Positions 35,330 through 46,344 of a stretch of 64,000 bases of DNA are shown here, in pieces. The position numbers and the translations under genes are program-made. Origin of the DNA: Acanthosepion lycidas (taxonomy: Eukaryota > Mollusca > Cephalopoda > Sepiida > Sepiidae); the NCBI GenBank assembly GCA_963932145.1, contig OZ010586.1, positions 68,275,254-68,339,253 of the forward strand. Direction: 5' to 3'. The notes under the pieces were generated by a model. It was given only the letters and a program-made list of their open reading frames with translations, was not told the DNA's origin and searched no databases. Within the stretch, counting starts at the first letter, position 1. Each line of letters opens with the position of its first letter.

Positions 35330-35332
35330 CAC
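35183..35332. repeat. (ATCT)n microsatellites
   Basis: Two arrays, 35183-35262 and 35290-35332, separated by 27 bp. Confidence 0.95.
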
Positions 35333-35479
35333 ATAATTTATATGGAAGCAAATTCCTGATGCGAAAATAAAAACAAACATACTGAAGGAGCCTTAATTCT
35401 GTTTAAGTTTCTTTAGTTTGTCTGTTATATAAAAATTATGTCACAAATTTCAAACTTGTAGACTAAGATTGGATGTACT

Positions 35480-35700
35480 AAATATGGAAAATGGGATAGA
35501 CGTACCAAATTGAAATTCTAGTTGATACCGATACCGTTGCGTTCGCTTTTACAAAAATACCCTTGGCAAGTTATGAATCAATCTCTTCTCCTGAACCTCC
35601 AGCTAGAGTTTTAGAGCCGAACGGACTGGAATATCTATCCTTGGTTGCCTACCAGTTTAGGAAAAGGACAATTCTGAATTTTATACCCCGAAAAATATAT
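35480..35700 (+). mobile_element. Diverged tRNA SINE S1 copy
   Basis: Retains AATACCCTTGGCAAG, a TTTTAGAGCC block and CTTGGTTGCCTACCAG, in the same order as in better copies. Confidence 0.5.
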
Positions 35701-35889
35701 TTACGATAGAAACCATAGCAGCAGCGACAATATCCCACAGGAGAACATACCGACATGCATACACCCATATATACACCCGCATTTATAATAATAGCGGGCC
35801 ATTATGACTCTCGCTCAAGCACATTTGTGTTTGTTCAACACCCACAGAGCCCACCTGTGGTTTATACTGCAACTATGCTGAGCAGACTT

Positions 35890-36155
35890 TAGTTACAGAG
35901 CGTGTTATCTAGCGTGATCACCAATTTGAAGAAGGCCAGTATACTCAAACTCTCGATCACGATGACTTGTGACTTCGTGTTAGCACAGCTATCAACGGTC
36001 CCCAAGTGTTCCATCTACCCAGTTTCACTCACAAGGCTTGGATCAACCCGATGTATGGTTTTCAGGCACTTTCCAAAGGATCGTCCCCCTCCAGATAACA
36101 TGTCACCTTCCTGACAAATCGACCATGGTGGGATGCGAATCCGTGTCTCATGGTC
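35890..36155 (-). mobile_element. Octopus-type tRNA SINE fragment
   Basis: Reversed, a B-box-like GGATTCGCATCCCACC is followed by a body with GTGAAACTGGGTAGATGGAA, which I recognise as similar to the abundant octopus tRNA SINE. A body fragment recurs at 50618-50718. Both abut (AT)n arrays. Confidence 0.6.
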
Positions 36156-36157
36156 AG

Positions 36158-36770
<613 letters not shown>

Positions 36771-36867
36771 TGTTCTACTATACAAAGTCATGCATAGTAT
36801 TTTAAAAAATGTAATATATATAATATATAAATATACCGTAAACACTGTCACAAACTTTACAAACACG

Positions 36868-36962
36868 TTATAGACATCGAAGAATTAGTTATAGACATAG
36901 GAGAATTAGTTATAGACATAGGAGAATTAGTTATAGACATCGAAGAATTAGTTATAGACGCG
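36868..36962. repeat. 21-bp tandem repeat
   Basis: Four and a half units of TTATAGACATnGnAGAATTAG; units alternate between two variants in the order 1-2-2-1. Confidence 0.92.
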
Positions 36963-37079
36963 ATATAAACATTAGAACGTAAATATATATAATGTTTTTG
37001 AGAGTTGCATTTTCAGATATGGACTTGATTGTCGCCCTGTAATAGTCGTTAAACAATGTACTTCTGCACTGGCCCCTGT

Positions 37080-38440
37080 TATCTCTAAACTACAATCAAT
37101 GACTCGCTGCCTCTTGCTTGTTGGAAATCCTTTTCCGTTGTTCTAGTTTCTAAGAACTCAGGCGAACCATCTGATACTTCTACCGGACTATTACTCTTCT
37201 ATCACTTTTTGGTAAACTGTTACAAGCCCTAATCAACACCTAGCAGGGTGTCTTCTTTCAGATGAGCAATATGACCTTTTGCTTCTCTAGGTTCATTTCT
37301 GATGTATTAAAGATTATTGCTGAAAGTGTCTATCAAGTTGTAGATAAAAAGAGCTTGAGCTGTTGCTTTGAATATCTTGAAAGCATTTGACAAGGTTTGG
37401 TATAATAACATTCTTCACGAGTTGAAAGGTTATGCTATTTCTGGAGGAATTTTTGAAATTATTCAGTCATTCTTATCAAATCGCGAAATAAAATTGTCTT
37501 GAAAGCCACTCTTCTAAATCTTTTTTGCATTAATACAGGTATCACCAAGGGTTCTATCCTCGGATCTACGTTGTTTCTCATTTTCATCAACGACCTTCCT
37601 ATTGCTATCAGTTCTCAACTTGGTATCTATGCTGGTGACATGACTATTTACTCCTGTCTTAATTGTAAATTTGATAAGGTCAAATTGAAAGCTGGTCTAA
37701 AAAATGACCGACAATCTGTTGTTTTCTGGGGCAAGGAATGGCTTGTTAATTTTAACGCCTTTAAAACGAAGCTGCCAGCTTTTAATCGTCTGCTAACCTC
37801 CAAGAGGATGAATCATTGCGCTTTATCAGACTAATGTTTTCTACCAACATGAAGTGGAATGATTATATTGAATCATTTGCTAGGTCTCCTGCTCGGAAAG
37901 TTGGTTCCTTCTATCGTGCTAGACATTTTTCTCGGTAGATTCTTTCTTACATACTTATAAATCTATTACTCGTCCTTGCTTTGAATATTGCTGCCACATC
38001 TGTTCTGGTTCCCCTGCTATATATTTAGGGATTCTTGATAAAATCCAAAGAAGAATCTGCAATGTTATTGGTCGTGACGTGGCATCTCAGCTTCAGTCCC
38101 TTTCCCACCGATGTACTGTAGCATCCCTGTATCTTATATATATATACTTTCATGGTAATTGTTCTGATGAACTTTCCTCTATGCAACCTAGATTTTATGA
38201 GTTTAAGCACAGTACTAGATTGACGGCAAGGTCTTATTATTTTACAGTTAAAATGGCTAAATATAACCATAAAATCCATTCTAACAGTTTCTTTTCTCGT
38301 ATTTCTCGTTGGTGGGACTTTCTTCCTGCTTTCCAGTTAAATTTCATCTTCAAAAATGTTGCGGGATCTATAGCATTTGATGAGATTTTATATGCCTCTG
38401 CTTCATTTGACCTGCAAACAATTTTTGGCGGACTAGTGTA
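37080..38440 (+). mobile_element. LINE family B, most complete reverse transcriptase region
   Basis: Antisense to the host gene in intron 2. 37370-37500 shows K-A-F-D-K-V-W, the first palm motif. 37499-37834 holds G-S-I-L-G-S-T-L-F-L-I-F-I-N-D-L-P and I-Y-A-G-D-M-T-I-Y, where the usual Y/F-A-D-D has lost its first Asp. 38079-38340 holds H-R-C-T-V-A-S-L and F-F-S-R-I-S-R-W-W-D-F-L-P. Several frame changes and stops lie between, so it is inactive. Confidence 0.88.
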
Positions 38441-38675
38441 AGTCTAAATGAAAAAAAAAAAAGACTTTGAACAAAGAAATATGAACAAATATATTGATAG
38501 GACATTTATACAAAAGGAAAAATGAGAAATGAAATCAAATGTGAACAGTTCAAAGCAGTGTTCAGTGTCTGTAGTCGAAGTACATACAGACGGCGGGATT
38601 TTGAATCATCAGGAGGCGATAATCCAACGATTCTCGATAGAAAGCTGCCAACTGGTTATCATCAATACACAAAAT

Positions 38676-38736
<61 letters not shown>

Positions 38737-38865
38737 CAACTAAAAAGTTGCAAATTAAAAAAATAATAATGTTTTTTATGAAAGTATTTATTTATATTTG
38801 ATATTTCAGATCGACCTCGATCTTTCTTCAGAAATAACTAATAATATACGTGGCTTCTCATTATG

Positions 38866-38944
<79 letters not shown>

Positions 38945-39560
38945 TTGTGCATGTGTAATTGATATAAGAATCTAACTATCTGGGTGCCAAAGACTCTAAA
39001 TAAAAAAGCATGAAATCAAATTTCCCACTATAGCTAATTCCTATTTACATCATTTACATCTGGACTGTTGTCCTCATATTTGTTGTTATTATCAGAATGT
39101 TTCAGTTGTCATGCGCACCAGCCTTCTTCAGGTGTTTGTCGATCCAGGTAACCTTCAGGGAATTTTTATCTGAACCCTTTATTTAATCTATGGGGTTTCT
39201 TGTGGGTTTCAACCCTTTGATGAGATTTTTATGCTCCTGGTAAATTTGACCTGCAAACAATTTTTAGCGGGTTCATGTAAATTCAAAGGAAAAATAAGAC
39301 ATGGAATTTGAACCAAGAAATATTAGCAAATATATTGAGAGGACATTTTACAAAAGGAAAATTGAGAAATGAAATTAAATGTGAAGAGTTCAAAGCAACC
39401 TTCAGTATTTGTAGCTGAGGTTTTTTGTTTTTTTTTGCGGGAGCGAAAAGAATGTCGCTTTGAAAAGTCACTGAGAAAGAGGTTGACACTTTCAATTATC
39501 GTCAGGTAGGCTGTAATTCAAAATCTCCCCGCCTGCGACTATCATCAGGAGGCGGTAATC
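38357..39560 (+). repeat. Direct duplication of a ~300-bp segment
   Basis: 38357-38660 and 39217-39560 share GACCTGCAAACAATTTTTnG, AACAAATATATTGAnAGGAC and ATCATCAGGAGGCGnTAATC in the same order. The first copy continues directly from the LINE B end, so the unit includes its 3' UTR. Confidence 0.75.
38679..38943. repeat. (AT)n and (GA)n microsatellites
   Basis: AT arrays at 38679-38734 and 38868-38905, the second continuing into (GA)n to 38943. A hammerhead-like motif lies between (38804-38831, minus). Confidence 0.93.
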
Positions 39561-40009
39561 CAACAAATGTCAATCGTTATCTTTTGTTGTCTTAATTATT
39601 GTCCCGTGACAAGAAAAAATTAGGTTGTGGTGTTGGAAACAATCCTTTTGTTGTAGCATACCTACGGACGATAATGGGTATGTCCCAATTCACATAAATA
39701 CAGTAGTAAATATTGTATGTTGATCTGCAGTTGGAGATTCGTCGTGGAAATCACTTGACTCACTTCTAGCAGTTGACTATTTCTTCTACGCGCGGTTGGT
39801 GAATCTTATATGTGTTGTTCTTGTCCTAAGTATTATTGGTCATTACCAATCTTTGTGCAATTATTCTATTCAATAACCTTCCCTAGGTTACAACACTTTT
39901 AACATTGGAAAATTAGCTGATGTGAAAAAATCAGCTTTCAGAAACCCGCCTCCTTTGGATGGTGTCTTGAACATCAACCACTGACACTAATGTCTAATGT
40001 ACGTCTCGA

Positions 40010-40500
40010 GGTCCTCGACAAAATCCAGAGATGAATATGCAATGCGATAGGTCCTGATCTGGCATCTCGTCTACATTCGCTTTCTCACATGCGTGCCGTG
40101 GCTTTCCTCTGTCTCTTCTGCAAGTATTTTCACGGCATCTGTTCCCACGAGCTACTTTCGCTGCTTCACAGACTGCATGATTTTATGCGAGCTACTATAG
40201 GCTGGCATCTCGGCCCCACCCTTTCACCATCGAAACAGTTAAATGTAATTCTACTCAAACAGCTTCTCTCTCGCACTTCCCGTCTGTGGAACACCCTTCC
40301 TCTTGCTTGCTTCCCTGATAACTATAATCTCCAAATATTCAAGAGTAATGTCAATCGACATCTTGTGTTAACTTGATCTTGTTCTCCGTCCTTCTCTGTA
40401 TCCTTTCCTTAAACACGCCTTTTTACTCTTGTTCACAATCCTCTGTAACCCTTTGCGAGCTAGTAGCACTCCTGCCTTGCTTGGGGTGAATGGCTTAAAA
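40010..40500 (+). mobile_element. LINE family B, reverse transcriptase 3' end
   Basis: Open frame with A-F-L-C-L-F-C-K-Y-F-H-G-I-C, L-S-R-T-S-R-L-W-N-T-L-P and L-Q-I-F-K-S-N-V-N-R-H-L, ending in a TTGCTTGGGGTGAATGG tail. Among the least decayed ends here. Confidence 0.88.
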
Positions 40501-40857
40501 AATGCAACTATATCAGACAGTGAATTTATTATTCTATATTTCGGCAATGTTAACTGTAGGGAGAGACTGGAGACTTTTAAAATCTCTTTTTCGTAGCAAT
40601 AACTTTGCGTTTTTACGCGCTAATGCGTACAGGAAAAGGGGACGAGAAAAACTATATTCAGGCAAAAACTATATTCCCGTTCCAGTTTCAAAATTAGCTT
40701 AATCCAACCATTTTATACTAGTCATTAAAAGCGAAATCTCATTTAGTTGTTAGCCAAACAAGAAAGACCAAAACCTTGGATTCTGTTAAAATTTGATTGA
40801 AAAGAATTTGAAAAAAGAAAAAAAAAAAGATTTTGATGGAGATATTTGACGACTTAC

Positions 40858-40998
40858 GTCTTTGACATGTTGGCCCGTCCCAGCCCTGGGCACATCCAGT
40901 ACCGCATTCTCCCGTAATGTTGTTGCAGGTGGTCATATCTTCACAATGACATTCGTGCTGACATTCAACGCCAAACTTTCCATTTTCGCACTGGTCGG
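40858..40998 (-). CDS. Exon 2: EGF-like module 1
   Basis: A 141-nt exon with a TTCTAACAG acceptor and GTAAGT donor, phase 1 at both ends. It encodes 46 full codons with eight cysteines spaced C-x8-C-x3-C-x-C-x5-C-x6-C-x3-C-x8-C. This is the pattern of laminin/MEGF-type EGF repeats as in Draper, MEGF10 and Tie receptors, with the usual Gly-Trp-Asp-Gly-Pro-x-Cys ending. It has the same length and phase as exon 5, which suggests that the two EGF exons arose by exon duplication. An Asn-Ile-Thr glycosylation site lies inside. It directly follows the signal peptide in the predicted transcript. Confidence 0.9.
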
Positions 40999-40999
40999 C

Positions 41000-41280
41000 T
41001 GTTAGAAAAAAAAAAAAAAAATAATGATATCAACTGATGATCATAAATAAACATAAAAAAAAAAATAAATGAAAAGAAAAAAAAGATTAAAAAATTAAAT
41101 TGCCAAATGAAGAAAAATAATAAAAAGAACTTCCTGTTAAAATTGTAACATCCATACTGACCCCCACCCAAGAAAAACAAAAAAACAAAATAAAAAACAA
41201 AACAAAACAAAAAAACCCAAAACAACCCCCCCCCCCAAAAAAAAAAGAAAAAAAAAGACAAAAACAATAAACAACTTACG
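41000..41280. repeat. A-rich and poly-C low-complexity DNA
   Basis: Runs of A with interspersed C, including a 12-nt poly-C at about 41226-41237. Open frames through it are composition artefacts. Confidence 0.8.
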
Positions 41281-41549
41281 TTTTCTACCTTTCTTGATGT
41301 ATGGTAAAACATTCAGAAAGATCCATATAATTTTCAGGAAATACTTTAGTTTATAATTGCTTAGATGATATTTAAAGATCCATTTGTAATCTAATTTATG
41401 AAATTTAAACAATCTTAGAACTAAAGCCAACAACGTATGAAACTCTTATATTCTAAACATCTATCCTTATATAAAATTGTCAGTAAATAATTCCACCGAA
41501 TAAACGAATGTATACGAGACACGATCTTAAAGTATTATAAAAAGAAACT

Positions 41550-41900
41550 TACAATATGTATCAATTTGGCATTTAATCTCCTTCGAAGTAGTCTTTCTTC
41601 TGAATCCACATACTTTATCCAGTGTCGTTTCCATCGATGGAAGCATTCTTAGAATCTTTTTTGGGGAATAGCGAGCAGCTGCCTTGCTACATTTTTGGGG
41701 TTTTTCTCGACGTCTTGAAATCTTCCTTTTAAGTGGGATTTGACTCTTGAAGTGGAAAAAGTCGCAACGGCGAGATCTGGTGAATATGGTAGTTGTCGGA
41801 CATTGAAAATCTTTTGCATTGCAAAAACTGTAGCACAAGCCATCGTCACTGGTGGTGTGGTGAGACGGCCCTACTCTACACACTTTCCTTCCAAGCACTC
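41550..41900 (-). mobile_element. Mariner transposase C-terminal fragment
   Basis: Minus-strand frames contain Y-S-P-D-L-A-V-A-T-F and V-K-S-H-L-K-G-R-F-Q-D-V-E-K-N, matching the Y-S-P-D-L-A-P-x-D-F block and following region of mariner transposases. The catalytic Asp of the P-x-D-F block is not readable. The subfamily does not look like that of Hsmar1, so it is probably not the direct source of the MADE1-like MITEs. Confidence 0.8.
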
Positions 41901-41999
41901 ATATAAACAACGGAAGTGAGCGAGAACGTTAAGTCAATCTCTGCCAATCTGAGTACTTTAGCTCTGTTACCATATCAATATTCCCATACTTTTTGATCA

Positions 42000-44040
42000 A
42001 GCCTCGTATAATTCGTTTAATACAGGGTATATAATACGAATGTGTTTAAGAATTAAATGAAATTGTATGCCATGTTGACCATCGTATAACAAGATTATTA
42101 TTTTGCGTTTGGGTATTTTAATCTTATAAGTACATGAAAATATCGACAGGAATAAATCGGGAAAGATAGTGTAGTTCATAGGCTCAAAATTCAACTATTC
42201 AGGGGTCATTAAAGAAACAAATACAAATAAATGAAATGATTTACGTATTTTCGCCAGGAAATCTATTCAGCTATATAGAAAAGTGATATATTAATTAAGA
42301 ATCAGCCTTCGACGTTACAGAAAAAAAAATAAACAGGTCAATTGTCGATATTTTATACTCTTTCATCATGCCAGGAAGAAAAGTTAAAAGCTAAATAATA
42401 TTCACTAGTAAGAATATTTTCAAAATACTACGAGAAGCGGTAACCACCTAAAACTTAACACCAATCAAGAACTGGAAATATTGATGGCAATAATTAAGAA
42501 GTAATACGATGACATAGGAATATAAACCAGTATAAAGAAATGTGTAGTATTAGTAATGCATAAAGTAAGACATGTGGCAACAGAAGGAACTGAACACTCT
42601 TAAACAACGAGGTCGTTAACCAAATATGACCGCTACAAACGCGTTGGAGAATTCAAATGCAATTCAGTAAAGCAGATAAACAATGAATTAAGAAAATAAG
42701 AAAATATTTTCTAAGAAAAATAAGTTATTAAAAACAAACATGAAATGTAAATTTTTAATAAAATGACAGAACACGTGGACATAGATTAATTAATGGCGAA
42801 AAGGTTAGTGGCTATGTACAAAGATGCACACAGCAGAAATTACGCAGAAAGGGTATAATTACAAAGCAAGGAGGAAGAAAATATATCTGCATCGGGGTCT
42901 GTATTCAAACAGGAAAAGTGAGATTTTCAAAAGACAAAATAGGATTTGTACAACAGAGAAATGTATTATGAAACAAAAGAAGGTGAAAAAGGGATCACAA
43001 AAAGAGGGAACAAAGACGGAAAACAAAATTTTGCTACAGGCAATTTTAAAGGCTATCAAATACTGACTGTCATAGACATTGTTATGCAGAAGACACCTCA
43101 AAAAAAGGATAGGAATCTCCTATCAGTATAGATCAGTACAAATCTATCAGGACTAAATATTAAAATGGATGCAGTTGCAGAAGAAGCACTGTGTCAAGAA
43201 ATAATCCGTTTACTATGTGAGTTCATTTTAAATCGATCTCTCTACGAAAGCCCAATTAAAATATGCTCATACTACATGATAACTTTAAATTATAAAAAAT
43301 GAAATTCGTAAACTGAAGGAATTCTTTTTCATATATTAATATCAAGTTCTATAGATTACGATATTTAAATAATAATTTTAACAGTTACATGTTATCAGTA
43401 GATTTTGTTTTAATTTCAGCAGAGGAATAAGTTTATAATGAATTTACATTTACAAACAATTAACTGTTATAAAATTTAAAATAAAATGACATTTGTGGTT
43501 TTGGGCTCTTGGTCTATAGTAATATGAAAATCAATTATTTCTAGTGGCAGTGTGCACTGCATAACCCTTCTTTAAAACTAAGAAAGCACAGAAAAAGAAT
43601 AAGGTCGTCTTTGTGCAGAAAAAAAGATGAAACAAAAGAGAATTCTGCAGTCTGTCTAAAAAAGAATAAAAACAAGTGACAGTGTAGGAGCATTATTTTA
43701 CTGGAAACTATGCAAACGATTTAGGTTTGACTATGAAAACAAATAGCATGGACATAAACCAGTTGCATGTTCACTCTCTGTGTTTGGTTATTATACTTTC
43801 TTTACATCTCCAGAGCATCTCTTTCTCAGTATCCACGCAATTCCCATAGTCAAACTGGATTTGAGACAAAAGACCAGCTAAAATTCATTTGCGGATATTT
43901 AATGGAATTTACCAGAAACAGAAAACGGAGGTCTATAACTAGTTTCTTAAAATAAAATTAATAATCACTATACAGTATTGACTATATTTAGTGTTGAACT
44001 GTGTGGCGGGTGTAAAAAAATATCAATGCCTGTCGAGTTA
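42000..44040. other. AT-rich intron 1 DNA, nothing recognised
   Basis: No exon with matching phase and no named repeat found. Confidence 0.45.
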
Positions 44041-44054
44041 TTTAATGTCGAAAG

Positions 44055-44685
44055 TATAAGTTAAAAGATAAGCATCGTTCGGGTTTATATTTGTGTCTGT
44101 AGGTAAAAAATATTCGGCTTTATACTTGAGCCTAAAGGTAAACATTGATGGGGTTTATACTTGAGTCTATAGATAAACTTTGGTTGCGTTTATACTTAAG
44201 TCTGCAGGTAAATTTTGATCAGGTTTATACTTGAGTCTGAAGATAAATATTGGTCAGCTTTATACTTAAGTCTAAATGTAAACATTAGCCGGGTTTATAC
44301 TTGCGACTACAGGTAAACGTTGACCAGATTTATACTTGAGTCTACAAATAAACTTTGGTCAGAGTCTACAGGTAAAAATGGGTTGGGTTTATACTGAAGA
44401 CTACAGGTAAATTTTGATCAGGTTAATACTTGAGTCTGAATTCAAACATTGATCAGGTTTTTATTTGATCCTACGGGTAAGCATTGTTTGGGTTTATACT
44501 AGAGTTTAAAAGTAAATATTGGTTACTTTTATACTTGACTCTACAGGTCAACATAGATTGGATTTATAATTGAATACATGTAAATAATAGTCGGTTTATA
44601 TTTGAGTTTATAGGTAAATATTGGTCATGTTTATAAATTAGTTTACAGAGAAATATTGATCGGGTTTATACTAAATAATTCGAGT
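44055..44685. repeat. 35-bp minisatellite, about 18 units
   Basis: Diverged units of the form GGTTTATACTTGAGTCTAnA followed by GGTAAAnATTGnTCGG. Period is 35 bp; a few units are shortened. In intron 1. Confidence 0.93.
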
Positions 44686-45165
44686 AATTTTCTTTAGTTG
44701 TAGCGACAAAGGAATATCTATGTACGATGGTCCTATCCTTATTCGGCTGTTAAAATTAACTCCTGACCCAATTTTACTTGATTTGCATTATTTATTTATC
44801 ATAACCTGCTTCTTAGCGGACTTAGCTGGTTAGTATAGTTCCGTAGCTGATATAATATTTTCTCTTTACATTTATTTATCTTCAGCGGCCAAATTCGAGC
44901 TTTCTGAAGTCAAGTAAACGGATATCTACAAGGTGGGGGGAAAGAAACTCCCTATTGAAAATTAATTATAACTTTTGAAATCACCGCATTTGAATGAAAG
45001 AAAATATATTGTGATTCATAAAGTGTTAGAATTTAATTGTTAATTGATATTTTTATTTCACGGTAACCAGTATAGCTAAGAATGGCATAACTCCTGGTAT
45101 TGCATGAGCGTGAGCAGCTTGCATTTCGTTACGAAGTCTGGCAGTCTGTAATTTGTCGTGACCTA

Positions 45166-45245
45166 TTAGGTTGGTGCAAAAATGATGTCGTTTTCTCACA
45201 TAGTAACATATGTGAGAAAACGACATTATTTTTGCACCAACCTAA
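45166..45245. mobile_element. Mariner MITE (MADE1-like), copy 4
   Basis: 80 bp with the same termini as the 7390 copy, TA on both sides, near-perfect palindrome. Confidence 0.93.
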
Positions 45246-45864
45246 TAATTTTTTTTGGCACGAGACTTGCTGTAAAGTGAAAGGGTGTCGAATTAAAGAC
45301 GGTAAGAAAACCTTTTTGCTAAAAACCTTCTATATTTTGCTAAAAACCTTTTACATTAAAATCTTAAAACATTTTTCAGGCGGTAATACGCTAACATTGC
45401 TTATTACACGAAAACAATGATAACATCAAAATTTGCAATATGAGCACTGGTTAAAATGGTTGCTGAAGACATTAGGTTTATAATACCCAGAAATTCATAC
45501 GCAGATGTTCTTTTGAAACATGGCACAGTGGATAAAGACGTTAGTTAGACAGGACCTAAATAGTGTGAGTTAAGGCAGTGGAGAACTTGGATAGCAGGAG
45601 ATAACTGATAACTGACATCCATTAGACATGGCACGTGGAACTAGAACAGTCTACCCCCAGTGAGCGAAATAAAGGGTTCAGTTTGACATTCCAACCACCT
45701 GAAGAAGTGCAACAGCCAAAAAGTTGTGATAAATATGGCAACAAAGATGAGGACAATAGTCGGAATAATATAAATAGTGTACACGAAAAAGGTTTTAGCT
45801 TTGGAAATGATGAATATTTATTTTGGTATTGCCATATAGAATAAATTTATGTAAATAAACTTAC

Positions 45865-45988
45865 CCGATATAAGAGGAATAACAAGCAAAAGGAGAAGAG
45901 ATATGAGGAGAAATTCATTTTTACGGGGAATTCGATTAATAGTTAAAACAGTCTCCTGACACAGATTGGAATTCATCGTTTCAAGAGT
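45865..45988 (-). CDS. Exon 1: start codon and signal peptide
   Basis: The ATG is at 45976-45974. It opens 37 codons plus one base, ending at a GTAAGT donor just left of 45865. After a polar stretch of about 22 residues that includes IPRK comes a hydrophobic core, FLLISLLLLLVIPLIS, typical of a secretory signal peptide. Joining to exon 2 makes an Ala codon, giving LISA-DQ, a plausible signal peptidase site. A pyrimidine-rich AG acceptor lies just right of 45988, 12 bases before the ATG, so the 5' UTR probably continues in another exon further right. The polar stretch before the hydrophobic core is long for a signal peptide, but no other in-frame Met lies closer to the core. Confidence 0.82.
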
Positions 45989-46084
45989 CTGAAAAAGAAA
46001 GAAAGTCTGTTAGAAAAATGTATAGTAATTGATTTATCACGATAATGCTACATCCTCCAGGAAAATGTATATTCGATTTACTCA

Positions 46085-46340
46085 CATCATTCTTCTTAGG
46101 ACATAGAGATCATAGCTCTCCCCAAATTCTTATCCCTTGTGGTCTTTAGCAGTTTTTTTTCTCCCTTTGCTACCATTTCTGCCATCCATTCTCACAAGCT
46201 CGTAAGGTAAGTGGCTCGTTGCTTTCCCCTATTTCTCTTGCCCTCAATACGTCACATGAAAGTTGTTTTCCAATCCCTGCTTCCACATTATGTCCAAGGA
46301 ATTTCAGCTATCTCTGTTAGGTTTCCATCATTCCAGCTCA
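46085..46340 (-). mobile_element. LINE family C, 3' fragment
   Basis: Shares the interval around TCATAGCTCTCCCCAAATTC and ATGTCCAAGGAATTTCAGCT with the other family C copies. Confidence 0.6.
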
Positions 46341-46344
46341 AACA

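Noticed and set aside
40965-41433. Phe/Gly-rich open frames on the minus strand
   Set aside because: Produced by poly-A and poly-C runs; no coding-like composition. The real exon in this area is 40858-40998.
41283-41552. Two GTAAGT-like donors on the minus strand that might add exons between exons 1 and 2
   Set aside because: No matching acceptor with a phase-1 frame and no domain-like peptide; exon 1 joins exon 2 perfectly without them.
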